From Nectonema munidae (Eukaryota; Nematomorpha; Nectonematoida; Nectonematidae): a stretch of DNA of 64,000 nucleotides. The notes under the pieces are model-generated. The model had not been told where the DNA came from, did not search any database, and was given only the letters and a program-made list of their open reading frames with translations. Numbering within the stretch: position 1 is the first letter of the stretch; every line of letters begins with the position of its first letter. Shown in pieces: positions 1-11,714 of this stretch. The stretch lies in NCBI GenBank assembly GCA_030549495.1, contig JAUIRK010000918.1:62001-126000 (forward strand), given 5' to 3'. Position numbers and translations under genes: made by a program.

Positions 1-615
1 AACCTTGTGATGCAAGAATTATCAAGACACTGAAATCCAAAAGCGGTTAATGCGACACATTTTACCAAAAATGGATAAAGCAGAGAATGTGTCAGAAATT
101 GCAGCTCAAATAAATATACGTTATGCAATTATATGGTTGAAAGATTCGTGGGATTTGGTAACAGCACAACTGATAAAAAGATGTTTCGCCAAATGTGGTT
201 TCACTTATAACGAAACTTTACCTCAAGAACAAAATTTAAATATAAATGATAATATTTTGAAAAGGAATTGAATGGAAAAACTTTGTTGATTGTGATTCTG
301 CAATTCATCCTATAGCTGGATAGGAAAAATATACTATACTGGTAGGAAAAAATTCAAGCTGAAGCTAGAGGGGAAGATGTTTCTGAGAAGGAAGAAAATA
401 GTGATAATGACGAACTGATAGAAAATCAAATAGTCAACAAGAAAATATCTATGATTTATCTTGAAAAGGTAAAAGATAGAGCTCTTGAAACAAAAGATGA
501 AACGTTTATCAATTTGATGTCAAAAACTCTTATTCGCATCAACAAATCTTCCTCAAAAATTAGCAAACAATCTAAAATGGATGATTTTATACTCTCACGA
601 AGGAATTTTTATTAG
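1..615 (+). pseudogene. Tigger/pogo-type DDE transposase, C-terminal relic
   Basis: Residues read from 50-271 contain WLKDSWDLVTAQLIKRCFAK, which fits the C-terminal part of Tigger/jerky-type transposases (consensus: an AW-x-x-V segment followed by TI-x-NCF-x-x-AGF). A second open stretch at about 361-615 carries an acidic patch and ends SKMDDFILSRRNFY before a stop, as the tail of such proteins does. The two stretches are separated by stops and a frame change at about 270-360, so the copy is dead. The DDE catalytic part would lie left of the window. The same C-terminal motif recurs at 59784-60161. The family call rests on motif recall rather than a search. Confidence 0.6.
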
Positions 616-965
616 TTTGAATAAAACTTAAATTTCACATGTTCTTCTATTTTATAAGCTTGTTAGTCAGCAAGCTATTCTGCATTCAAAAAATCGATAG
701 TATCTTCTAGACGTCTTCATGATAACTTTAAAAATTTCAACCCGAATTTTATCCTCGTTTGAAAGCTAAATGTTTAAGGAAATTATAGGCTGTATGAAAT
801 ACCGTTGTGCTCACTTATCACCATAAAGGATTGCTTAAAGAATTTAAAAAATTTGAGAATAAAAATAAAAATTTCAAATAAATTTTTTTACGATTACTGA
901 GTACCTTAATAAATGAATATAAATCTGAAATTTTTTTAATTTGATCTTTAAAAATAAATAGGTTT

Positions 966-1128
966 TATAAGAAACGATAAATTCTTTATATTCTCGACTT
1001 TATAAAAATAAAGTCTTTATCCGTATAGTGAATTTCTTTATTTCACCATTTGTTCTTATCGTATATATTAGATTTTTGATAAAGGCCGTAAGGTTATCGA
1101 GAAAATATAGAATTTATCGTTTCTTATA
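966..1128. mobile_element. 163-bp inverted-repeat MITE candidate
   Basis: The first 32 bases (966-997) and last 32 bases (1097-1128) are inverted repeats with only two mismatches; both begin TATAAGAAACGATAAATTCT when read inward. The roughly 100 bases between are AT-rich with no reading frame. TA at each outer edge fits a Tc1/mariner-like MITE, but no target duplication beyond TA can be shown. Confidence 0.55.
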
Positions 1129-2459
1129 CATGCTCTTTATTTATAATGTGCATCGACTTCCCCGTAGCTATTATTGATCTCTATACTTTATAGGACTAAA
1201 ACTTAACATAGAAGTTTTTAGAAATATGTATTTTTGATCGAAAGAATATTAATTAAGATAAAGACTATGAAAGTTTATTTATGATACTGATAAATAATGT
1301 AAGTATAGAGAAAGAAAGTATTAAAAATGGAGAAAACGATTCCTAAATTAATGAATTTTTAACGACGAAAATCAAACATATCAAATAAATTTCAATTTTT
1401 TTCAAATCAAAAAATCAAATAAAATATTGATAAACAGGAGCAAAACTTGTTAAGAATTAGTACGGGATCCGCGGAAATTGTCATCTGGGGAAACCTGGAA
1501 AGAAACACAAATTCTAACAATAATAATAATCTACAATAATATAATAAACAAGTTATAATATTGTCATAACGTTATCAAAAAAAACATTTTGAAACAATTC
1601 TGTAACGACTTTCTAAATGTGGCTGGATGGTCGGTCGTATCTGAGAGGGTTTATTGTATACAAAATATAATGAAATGGAGTTAAAATAAAAAATTTACAT
1701 TGGATGAATTAGTTTGGAAATATTTTGACTTGTTATATTTTGCACATTTGAAGCGTAATGTTCTTCTGCCTACTTTTTCTTCGGGATTATTATTGTTTTC
1801 TGTGCATAATATAAATAACATTTTAATGAAAAAAGAAAAAATAAAAGATTTTGTGATGAAAAATTTAAACTTCAATTAGAATACGATTACAGTTAACCAA
1901 TTTATAGAAAAAACAGAAAATCTGATGTATAAATTTTAGCTTCATCACTGATATATTTTGCTTATATATTTTTTAGTACTTTTCTGTTTTAACAATTAAG
2001 TTATATTCTAAATAACTTAATGCATAACATATTTTTTCAATATACAAATCAAGATGAAGCAAGGAGTATAAATAGTGTTGAAACATTTGAACTAAAAATG
2101 AAACATGAAAATAAATAAAAATGATCTATATTGTTTATATAATAGTTCTCAACATGTGTGCGCATTACAGATGTAATATAATTTTACATGATAAATAATA
2201 ATCTTAAAACTTCCTCTTTCATTTGAGCGTAATAATATTAGTTTACGCCACACCGAACCATCTTCAGCGATAATATTAGTTTTGATTATATGAACTAGCA
2301 GAAGATTAAATGAATAAAATGAACTTGGGCTATCTAAAAAAAGATCACAGCGTGAAGCATTCTGGAAATCAAGGTTCTTAGACATCTCTTTCTTTGTATT
2401 CAGAGTATAAAAATGATATATAAACAAGGTGCACTGAAATCAAAGCTCAAAAAACAAAT
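1129..2459. other. AT-rich intergenic or intronic DNA
   Basis: No coding-like frame, RNA gene or clear repeat end was found. Short open frames here have no recognisable motif and look like chance. If the exon at 3906 is real, this stretch may be intron. Confidence 0.4.
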
Positions 2460-3703
2460 TTCTTCTGGTGGCTCACATTTGATCAGTTTGAAGGATTTAT
2501 AGCTTTGCGCGCGGCTTATATGGAAATCGACATAGTCTTGACTTTCTTTAGAATGAAAAATATGGTCCTAATTTATTTGTCCAGAAATGAGTTTAAGTTT
2601 ATTCTTCGATGGATGCGGTTTGCTGATAAATCTGCAAGGAATGAAAGAAAACTGTTAGATAACTTCACGCATATTAGAAAGGTTTTTGATTTACTTGTAG
2701 ATAACTGTACAAACTCTTTATTCCTAGCTTTAGTTTGACAGTAGATAAACAATTACTTCCTTTGAAAAGCAGCCGTTCTTTTATTGTTCATATGCCAAAC
2801 AAACCCGACAAGTTTGGTATCAAATATTGGTTATTGGTTGAAGTAGAAATTAAATGTGTTGTAAAGATTTAGACTTATTTGGGAGCACAAGAAAAAAATC
2901 TTTTTGGTAAAACACTTGATGATCATGAATTTAACTTCAGAAGAGAAGAATAAAGGATATAATATAACTACTAACTTTTTTTCAAGTGTTGCGCTGGTAG
3001 AAAATTTAAGCAGTTATAAAATATCGTAAATTAGACGTTAAGATCGAATAGTAAAGGAGTGACAAAAGAAATCACACATTTTCAAAAGGAAAATTTGAAA
3101 GTAATTTTTATTTTAAGACAAAATTAGATATTTGTTTATCAATCACCAATGTAAAGAAAAGAAATCAGTTTGTCTGATATCTTCTATTTATGATTCTTCA
3201 ACAGTATCAAGTTGTCAGAATAAAAAACCAGATGTGATAGATGTCTAGAACCAAAATAAAGTTAGAGTTGATATGATGTTGAGAAAGTACAGCACTCTGT
3301 TCAATAGATGGATTCTTTATAAAAAAAGTAACTATCTAAAAAATCAACCAAAGAAATTTTTTAATTGAATTAATTAAAAATCTTCGAGGAAATGTTGCAA
3401 AGAAAGACTTTTCTTCAATTTCAAAAGTTATCGTAGAAAGACGAAAGTGTTCAAATAAAGATTACAACACAAGTGTTACAATTTGTCTGGTTTTTTCTCA
3501 ACAACGTATGATCGTTGTTCAGTATATAACTCTAGTGTGGTTTATGCTATCTGTAAAAAAATATAAAAATGGTATTCTTAGTTATTTGTAAAATACTTTA
3601 AATTCAATGTTTTTTTCTATTTAACAATTAAAATATTTCATGGCGTCGATTTTGACACTATAGCCAAGAAAGGTATAAAAAATATCGGCCATTCTAGTGT
3701 TAA
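2460..3703 (+). pseudogene. piggyBac transposase relic with 3' end
   Basis: Frame 2505-2738 contains LSRNEFKFILRWMRFADK, matching the piggyBac block with RFLRFDD. The next frame reads VDKQLLPLKSSRSF and NKPDKFGIKYW, the block around the first catalytic Asp. Near 3221-3290 comes KKPDVIDV, a stop, then NQNKVRVDMMLRKYSTL, matching the block around the last catalytic Asp. Many stops and frame changes lie between. A candidate right terminus reads inward as TTAACACTAGAATGGCC, with its TTAA at 3700-3703. No matching left end was found, so the copy looks truncated and old. Confidence 0.75.
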
Positions 3704-3905
3704 TATACATTGAAGGATACTTACTTAACTGAATGTATTGACAAGTGTTATTCATGTAAAGTTTCTAACCTAACTTAGTTTTTGTAACTTTCTGTTAAAC
3801 TTTTTAAAATTCTATTCTATTCTATCTCAATATGTGCACCTATTAATTTACTCTATCTTTTATTAAAAGAATTGATTTCTTTTTATTGTTTTTGTTTTCT
3901 CTCAG

Positions 3906-4051
3906 TTAAACTCATCAGAGCTGTAGATTCGTGGAAAAAAGCTGTCTTCAAATGCCTATCGAGTTTGGTCATAGGAAAGGCTCAAGCCAGTAACTGTGAA
4001 GAATACAGAAAAAGTCTTTTCACACTGAGTTCTCATGTCAAAGCACTGTGA
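3906..4051 (+). CDS. Probable terminal exon of an unidentified host gene
   Basis: A long pyrimidine tract ending TTTTCTCTCAG at 3905 makes a textbook 3' splice site. From 3906 one frame is open for 48 codons (two bases complete a split codon, then KLIRAVDSWKKAVFK and onward to SSHVKAL) and stops with TGA at 4049-4051. The residue mix is that of a soluble helical domain, unlike the Phe/Ile/Asn/Lys-rich chance frames around it. I do not recognise the protein. Upstream exons would lie left of the window or beyond the piggyBac and Tigger relics, which would then be intronic. It converges on the zinc-finger gene, whose stop is 245 bases away. It could instead be a transposon exon. Confidence 0.5.
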
Positions 4052-4295
4052 TGGTATAGTGGTTTCATAAGAAACGGGCACAGACTCCAATATCTGGACC
4101 AATGATTAAAGACCAGGGCCATTATCTATGCGAGAAATTGAAAAATTTAGACTTCAATATAAATATAAGTGGTTTAATTAAAATGAGTATTCAAACTATT
4201 TACTTCATATAGCATGTAAAATGTCTTATTAACCTCACTTTCTATAAGTAGGCCTAATGCATATAAAAAACAAAAAATTTAATCTTAAAAAAAGT

Positions 4296-7199
4296 TCAAA
4301 CTATAAAAAAAGGGAATTGTTTACTTCCAAATGGAATTGAAGAGTGTAGACACAAATCTTCACTATTAGTGTGGTGAGAATGATGATGATGATTCAAATT
4401 GCTGTCTTTATAAAAGCTACATTTTTTCAAGGAATGCTTGTTCTTAAAATGTTTGATTAATTCAATTGCACTGGCAAAGTGGTCACTGCAGTCTTTGCAG
4501 TTATATGGTTGAAATAGATTTTCCATACCTTTGCTTAAAATAGAAATAAATGAGAATCAATTAATAAGAATTTAAATTTATATTAACATTTTGAGGACTA
4601 ATCCCCTGTCCAAAGTGTGATTAAAATTTTTTAGGACACTGGCGTCACACTGGTCCTTAAAGTGTTAAAAAAGGATCGAACAAAATCCATTGGAATAAGA
4701 GTAAATCAATTCATTCCCAATGAGTTATTTTACAATCATAAAAAGTATAGTTTTTAAAGATCTCATTAAAAAATCACTAGGTGGGAAGATGCACGAAAAA
4801 ATTGATGTGAAAGAAAAAAGATTAAAAAAATTCATTTAGGCGCGTAAAAACAGCAAATTCAGGAATAACCTAGGTTACGTCAATTCAGAAGTTGGCACGC
4901 ACCTGATGGTAATTTTAAAATTATGCAGCTATCTAATATTGAAGTAGATATTTTTTTCTAATTTAGATACTATATTCGATTTATAAGAAAGACAGTTTGT
5001 TAGATATTTAGAGAAACTCAATTAAAATGTTTTTAAAGTTTGAAACGTTTTTCAATTTGTTTTTTCATTACAAATTATGTAAAATAATTGAGTGCTTAAT
5101 CCTTTTAATTCTTTCAAACATTGGTCCTCGAAAATTACTTATATGTTGTTGTTATTAATTAACCCAAAATTTACTCTACCTCATCAGAGTAACCAGTCAC
5201 GTAAAAAACCTTATTTTTAAAAATTAACAAAATATTGAACTAACTCTGCTGGTATATTAAAATGATATTTAAAAATAATGTACTTTTTTTTAATTTATCA
5301 CAACTTTTTAAATTTGTAACTTATATAAAAATAGTCTGTTTCATTAAAATTTTTGTGCAATATTTTATATTATGAATGTAATAAACTGGTAGACAAAAAT
5401 TAACATGGAAAGAAGTATAGTTCTTAAAGATATGAAAAAAAGAAATTTAAAAATAGGGATGAACAAAATAGGGAATTTTGAAAATGAAAAATTAGGTTAG
5501 ACCCTAGCTTGCTGGGAAAGTAGCTGTACAACCGATTTATATAATGTAATAAACTGTTAATGTTTTTATACTGGATGGTTGGAGGACTGAACCCTTGTCG
5601 AAATAAGATGTAAAAACTTAGTATAAACAAACATAGTGCTTCTATGAATAAACAAAATTACTTATAGGCAGCTGGAAAATCAGAAGAGTTGGTGATATTC
5701 GGCGAAGAGGAGATGCATGAATTACTCTGAGAGATGCTAAAATTATCGTCGTTAATCGAGTGGACAACTTTGTCAAATGTAGAGGTGGCGAGTGGAAAAG
5801 GAAAATTCCCTCGCATTAAAGGGCTGCTGGCATAATTACTGTTGCTAATACTTTCAAACTGTTTCTGACCAAGATTCTGATTTGGATGAGAGTGACCTGG
5901 ATTGTGATGATGATGATTGGGTAATATCAACATACTTTTGTAGAGCATTGATAAAAAGTGATTTTGAAATCTGTCATAATCGTTAACAGCACTTTTTTCA
6001 ACGTTTTCCTCACTATTAAGGCGAGACAATAAGCACTGTTTGTTATTACTAGTATAATTATTGACACTATTGTTTTGGAAGTTGTTGAAGAGGGTAGAAG
6101 AAATTTGAGAGGTAAAATTATGACTATGAGTGCTACAGCTATTTCCTTGATTAGCATTATTGATAAAAGAAATCAAATTATTCAAATTACTACTATGATT
6201 ATCATCAATTGGAATATGAGTTTGTGACGTGCTAACATCTTCTTTACTGTTGGTATGGCAAAAATTAAGGATATGACTTTCAATTGAAGGCTTTTGGCAA
6301 GCACGAGAAGCTGCATCACATGCACTGGCATCTTTATCAAACATCTTGCTTGTATAGGATTCACCGAGCCGCGTTTTATTGTTGCTGACACGATTTTTTA
6401 TAGTATGTGCAGTAGATTTTGGAGCCGAGAAGTTATCTAAATCTTTGGAGAGTTTAGTAGAACGGGCAGTAGTCTTTTCTTTCAATGAATGACACTCCTT
6501 CAAGTGGTTCAAAAAATGAACTGGAGATGATGATGAAAACAAACATTGTTTGCAACTCTTAACCCCAAAATGTTTGGATAGCTCATTTTCATTCAAATAA
6601 CTATCAGTACAATTTTTTTTGTTAGAGATAATTTCGTCTTCATCAAGATAGGAAGTCAAAAGAGGTACCAGGGATGATGATGACGAAATTTGATTAACAG
6701 TGCGTCTGCCTTGCGAATTACTGTGAAAATTCTTTTCCGTACGTAATTTCGAATTGGTTTTGTTAGCATGAAAGTCGATAGGATTGTTGCCATTCGTGTA
6801 ATCATTCAAATCTTCATTTACGTGACTAGCACTGATCGTGCTATCGAAATCTTTATCACAACTTGAAGGATCAAAATCGTTGTTCTTGCCGACACCGCTT
6901 CGTCCATACAGTAACTCCTCCTCATTGGAATGAGGAAATCCGTTGTTAATGACTTCATTTAATGAATTTGAAGAAGAGGGGATAGAGGGTGCAGAGCTTC
7001 TAGAATGAGTACCACATTTTTCAGCTTTATGTTCTGCTAAACTTTTATTACTGTTAACACGTATGATGTTTTCGTTGAAATTTGTGTTGATTTTGTGATA
7101 CTTTACCAAGTGCCGCTTGATCGATAATTTGTAGTAAGAGAGATATTGGGGGCAATACTTGCATTTCAACAAAATATCTTTATTATCTGGCTTCTTCAT
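4296..7199 (-). CDS. C2H2 zinc-finger protein, two coding exons
   Basis: Exon 1 is 7199-5662 and exon 2 is 4533-4296. The donor reads TATAA|GTAATT and the acceptor TTTATTTCTATTTTAAG|C. Splicing joins AA to C to make Asn and keeps the frame into exon 2, giving 591 residues. Three C2H2 fingers are visible: residues 13-35 (C-x2-C-x13-H-x4-H), about 215-238 (C-x2-C-x12-H-x4-H) and 525-546 (C-x2-C-x12-H-x4-H). The long linker is rich in Ser and Asn, with His runs near residues 430 and 560. The fingers are dispersed rather than tandem, so a nuclear DNA- or RNA-binding regulator is inferred; the target is unknown. Without splicing, exon 1 ends at a stop straight after the donor (5660-5658), giving a 513-aa form with two fingers. 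An acceptor-like TTTTATTTTATTTTAG ends at 7257, so a 5' untranslated exon lies further right. Confidence 0.85.
4583..4668. mobile_element. 86-bp TTAA-flanked MITE in zinc-finger gene intron
   Basis: Both ends begin with TTAA and read inward as TTAACATTTTGAGGACTA and TTAACACTTTAAGGACCA, matching at 15 of 18 bases. TTAA duplication and these ends fit a tiny piggyBac-derived MITE. It lies inside the 1128-bp intron of the zinc-finger gene. Confidence 0.6.
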
Positions 7200-7259
7200 C
7201 GTTCTGATTAATACTTGATAGCAAAGAAAATAATATCATTTTGTTGACAAATATATCTA

Positions 7260-8248
7260 AAATAAAATAAAAATGTTAAAACAGAAGCATCACAATACAT
7301 TTGTAAAATAAAAGGATGCTTCAAACTTTAAAATATTGTATATGTGGATTGTGGAGTGCAATGCAAGTGGTAATCAAGGCAGCCCCTAATTTATTTTCAA
7401 GGGAATACAGTGATAAATGCTGCACTAAGATTAACATATAGTTAATATAATAATTATATATCATATTTATTAAAAATATATGATATTTTATTGTAAAATA
7501 GCGTCCTCGTTTGCCTTTGCACTGTCATTAAGATTGATCGACGAATTCTTAATCTTTTTTGTTAAAATAAAAACGATCATATAAAAGAAGATGATAATAT
7601 TGTTTGATCATTAAAAGTTTAAAGATATAAACCAGTCTTTCATCGATGATAATGCAATAAACCGTTATGCACATTTTCTAAGGTTAAATTACACATTAGA
7701 AATGAATTTAAACAGAAACATATCTATTCTTATTTTGGCAAAAAAAATTGGGATCAATTCCAGAAGGGAGACCTAGATTCATTCAATTCAGGAATAAGCA
7801 GCTAAGTATCATTCAATTCAAGAATTCTAAGTTTTGTCAAGCAACCTAGCAGACACACAAATTTTAAAATACTATGAATCTACGTAAACTTCAAGCACAC
7901 CATTTTTCTAAATTACCTTCATTTTTAAGAAATTAAGTTAGTTAAGTTAATTATATGGGTACAGTAAAGCATTTATTAGTGAACAGCACTAAACAGTTCA
8001 AAGTTTCAATTTATTCTTGTAAAGTAAAGTAACCTCTTCATAATGAATACCTCCATACAGTTAACACATTTATTGAGTTGTTAGGATATTCAAAATAGAG
8101 AGGTTTTACTGGATAACAATGTAATCCTTCTATAATTATATTTATGGATTATTATCGGATCTGAATTGATTTTAATGAGTTCCATAACACGGTACGCAAA
8201 GTGGTAATTGTTGAGTATGCATATCATATGTTCTAAAAGGTATGCAAG
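7260..8248. other. AT-rich DNA upstream of the zinc-finger gene
   Basis: No gene was seen. A short AT palindrome around 7455-7495 (ATATCATATTT / AAAATATATGATAT) is present. The promoter and first exon of the zinc-finger gene must lie here or further right, but no core promoter element can be singled out. Confidence 0.4.
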
Positions 8249-8250
8249 TA

Positions 8251-9245
8251 CAGTGAACGTAAGTTTACGAACAATTCAACCTACGAACAAATCCGTTTAC
8301 AAACAATTTTTGCCAACATATTTTGACTCAACTCACGAACTGTTTCTCGGATCAAGCACTCGAAAATTGGTTCTTTTATAATTTTGTATAATAGTTCTTC
8401 CTTTCTTAACTTTATGTCGTGTTAATAAAAAAATATATTAATTAGTGATGAGTTAAGTGAAAAATTTAGGGGTGGTGGAGGTGACGGGGGACACTCGAGG
8501 TTTCTGCACTTATATTTTATATCAGTGGCTCTCAATCTATGGTCCGTGGACCCTAGGGGTCCATGAAGGTTTTATTAGTGGTCCACAAAAATTTTTACAT
8601 CATATATAATAGTTTAAATACTGCAGAAAAAAAATTAAAACTATTTTTTTCAATACATACGCACTCCCTATTACTTTTAATCATTAATTTTTTAATAGTA
8701 TTTAATCAATATAGGCGGAAGCATCAATTTCTTTATTTTTAAAAATCGTCTTTTTTCTTTTTCATTTTGGTCTCTTTTTTGGTGAATATAGATAGCTTTG
8801 ATCAAGAAGTTAAAATATGACAAATACTGTTGAATTTTCTGCACATTATTTTATCTACTGCTTTAAAAGAAGTTTAACTGGCAATAATGAATGTAACTTT
8901 CTTCGTAACTTTGATAGAATGTAAGTTTTATCGTTAATGGGTCCGAATGATAAGTATTTTGGTGTAAGGGGTTCTGGGATAAAAAAAACGTTGGGAATCA
9001 CTGTTTTATATTGTTTATATAAAAATGACCTAAAAAATTAATTAAAACTAAAAATTGGGGAGGGGCGGGGGTGACACCCCTCACCTCCTGGGTAAATCCA
9101 ATTCTGATATTAATGTATTTTAGATAAAGCAAGTTATTCATATTATATTTACTGCTGATAATTTAAAATAAAATTCAAATATTAAATAATTCACGAACAT
9201 TTAGGGTATGCTTTCTAGAGCTATTTGCAAACTGAGGTTTCATTG
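8251..9245. mobile_element. Tc1/mariner- or pogo-like non-autonomous element, TA target
   Basis: The left end reads CAGTGAACGTAAGTTTACG and the right end, read inward, CAATGAAACCTCAGTTTGC. Both are flanked by TA (8249-8250, 9246-9247). Repeated ACGAAC-type subterminal motifs are typical of pogo/Tigger-like MITEs. No transposase is encoded. It was split by a hAT MITE at 8523-9003; without that MITE and its duplicated target, it is about 506 bp. A diverged relative of its interior lies at 19550-19655. Confidence 0.55.
8515..9011. mobile_element. hAT MITE with 8-bp target duplication TTTTATAT
   Basis: The element proper is 8523-9003 (481 bp). It begins CAGTGGCTCTCAATC and, read inward from the right, CAGTGATTCCCAACG, the classic CAGTG ends of hAT elements. 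The exact 8-base duplication TTTTATAT flanks it at 8515-8522 and 9004-9011. Nothing inside looks coding. Confidence 0.85.
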
Positions 9246-9249
9246 TACT

Positions 9250-9760
9250 CAACTGGAGCCAGGAGTGAGTAAATATGAATTTTCTTCTCGATGCTTTTCG
9301 GATTCGAATCCCAGACCTCATATTTCACTGCCGATAGTAGTTCTATACAAGTAACTCACAGTGTGCCTTCATCGTGAAAACTAAAGATGTTCCGATTGAT
9401 AGGAATCGGTAATTAACGGCTACTCTTAAGAATCGCGTTGAAATCTTTATTCAAGTTTATTATCGTTAAAAGATACACATTTTAAAAAATGATTCTTGTA
9501 ACTCGTATTAAAAAAAGTAAATAATATTTTTAATATTAAATTTTAATAGTTTCCTTTAAAGTATGAAAATTATTAGTTCTACATATAAGATTTAACATTT
9601 AATTGTAGCAGTTTTGGACCAGGCTTGTAAGAAACTTGTAGCAAACACTCGCTTATTATATAAAACGACCGCCTAATCCACGTTCCACCTAGAAAAAAAC
9701 TAAATACACGTAGTCAGAAAAATATTAACATTATAAATAACTAAAAAAATTATCAACTCT
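9250..9760. other. Non-coding DNA with a B-box-like motif
   Basis: GATTCGAATCCCAGACC at about 9300-9316 resembles a tRNA T-arm/B box, but no cloverleaf or A box at the right spacing was found. It could be a worn SINE head. Nothing else was recognised. Confidence 0.25.
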
Positions 9761-9762
9761 TT

Positions 9763-9858
9763 CAGGTGTCCCATAAAATAAAATCGTCTGATTTAAGTTA
9801 TATAAAAATCATTGAAGAAATAAGCACCGTTATTTTCAAAAACTCAGGCCTTAAAAAA
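9763..9858 (+). repeat. ~95-bp dispersed repeat, copy A
   Basis: Opens GTGTCCCATAAAATAAAATC and closes near ATTTTCAAAAACTCAGGCCT. It aligns along its length with the copies at 11202, 11785, 11897, 12062, 20381 and 31277. Confidence 0.6.
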
Positions 9859-9859
9859 A

Positions 9860-11200
9860 GTTAATCAAATAGTTTGAGATTGAAATATCAAAATCCTATC
9901 ACTTTTAGGTTAAATGCAAAATTAGAAATTTAGTAACACCCATTTCTAAAAAGTAGCAAAAACACTTTTAAGTTATTTTATTAAACAAAAAAAATTTTAG
10001 TTCATAATTTTTTCAAGTGCATATATGTACATTTTTTCATATTACAAGAGACTAAGAATAAAGAAAAGAAAAGGCAGATTGAGTATTGCAAATTGTGGAA
10101 ACAACTATGAACTAGGAATGACAAAAAGACTCTTACCATTATATAAATGGCGTTAAGGTTATCGAAGAAAATGGATGATTAAAACTCAAGAGCATAAATG
10201 ATATGAGACAGAAAACCTGGTACCATATGTTGGAAGTGGTATCTTTCAAATTCTGCGTCATCTTGATATTCAAGGATGCGTATACAGAAATCCTATAAAA
10301 GAATTGCAGTTGTACTTTAAAGAAAGCAGTTTTAATAAATGATATCACTCCTTCTTACAAAAAACATAATCTTCAGAATTTGAAATTGATACAATGACGT
10401 ATATGCTAGAAAGGTAAAGAGTCAAGACATACATCAGAAAGAAAAGTATATGTGAAAAAATTGTTTAATACACTTTAAAAGTTAGGAATATGCACATTGC
10501 ACATTTATTAAATAGATATGATAAATAAGTTATGAATAAAATAGAGGTTATTCAATTGAAAACAAAAATAGAATATTATGTGTATAAATATACAGATGGA
10601 GTAATAACTATATAAATATATATTTTGGCTATAAGTATTTCATGAAATAAAAATGTGCTACAAGCATTGATAAAATAATCATATAGATCATCATCTATCC
10701 ATTTAAAAATTCAATTAATTCTAAATTCAAGTTAGAATAAGGGAAGGGATTTGATATTTTGTGTTGATGATAACAAACGATGATTAGAATGAATTATTTT
10801 AGCCCTTTAAGAGTTAGGCAAGCCCTCCGAAGTTTTTTATGCAGCCAGTTAAGATAAAGATACTATCTAAAGTTAGGATTAAAGCTCATTGATTGTTAGT
10901 TTATTATCATTGATGAATAAAATTATTGATTGACTGAAAAACGAGAGATGTTGACTACTACAAGATCATTGGTTAGTTCAAATTATTACCACTTTATTTC
11001 CAGGATTATCCTAATACTGGTAGGTTATAAAGTTTTGCCTTTTCGCAGATGAGTTATTATTTTAATTTTTGAAGCATGAAGCTAACGTTAAATTATATTT
11101 ATTGTTTCAAGTGTATAATAAATCTTGATTACTTAATTATTTCATAATTAAAAGTATTTTTCAAGATTTAATTTTCCAACAGATAAGACCTATACGGACA
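9860..11200. other. AT-rich DNA, no gene seen
   Basis: Only short chance frames occur. No clear repeat ends were identified. Confidence 0.35.
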
Positions 11201-11201
11201 C

Positions 11202-11300
11202 AAGTGACCCATAAATAAAAATGGTTTCCTTTAAGTTTTATAAAAATTCATTGAAAAAATAAGCAGACGAGTAGTTTTCAAAAATTCCGCTCTTAAGCTC
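11202..11300 (+). repeat. ~95-bp dispersed repeat, copy B
   Basis: AGTGACCCATAAATAAAAAT at the start and TAGTTTTCAAAAATTCCGCT near the end match the family. It lies just left of the GTCGGAGT-type element at 11340. Confidence 0.65.
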
Positions 11301-11339
11301 AAATATGTTTACCTCAAAAATTATTTCGTTTTTACCCGC

Positions 11340-11603
11340 AGGGCTGGGGAGCAGGAGGGAAAATATTCGAGTCCGACTTCTAGTACTTTCAAAAACTCGA
11401 CTGCAAATATTAAAAAAATTAATAAATTCAACACCAACTCGTCGCTTCTGACTTCGACTTTTTATACAATTTTACTCTTTATTTAAAATACTTGAAAAAC
11501 CGACTCCATCTTCGACTCCTAAATTTTATTAGATACCGACTCCGACTCCCACCCTTTAAAATCTCTGACTCCAAGAACTCCCGATTCCAACTCTCTAACG
11601 CTG
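11340..11603. mobile_element. hAT-like MITE of the GAGTCGGAGT family, old copy
   Basis: It starts CAGGGCTGGGGAGCAGGAGG and, read inward from the right, CAGCGTTAGAGAGTTGGAAT. The interior is full of CGACTCC / GGAGTCG motifs. Related sequences are at 23625-23908 and 31336-31420. The flanking 8-mers do not match, so this copy is worn or its ends are misplaced. Confidence 0.5.
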
Positions 11604-11714
11604 CTTAAAAGACATTGAATCAATAAAACTACTTTGAAATTTGACTTTAAATATTTGCAAAAATGCTCCTTTTAGTATACCAATAAGGCACTTGAACGAA
11701 AAAGTTTGGCTACC

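Noticed and set aside
2149-2427. Minus-strand open frame of 92 codons
   Set aside because: No recognisable motif, and low-complexity composition typical of chance frames in AT-rich DNA.
4020-4120. tRNA-like GATGGTATAGTGGTTTCA
   Set aside because: It resembles a tRNA A box, but no anticodon arm or B box follows at the right distance, and it sits just after the stop of the candidate exon.
5927-6391. Open frames antisense or out of frame within the zinc-finger exon
   Set aside because: Shadows of the real coding frame.
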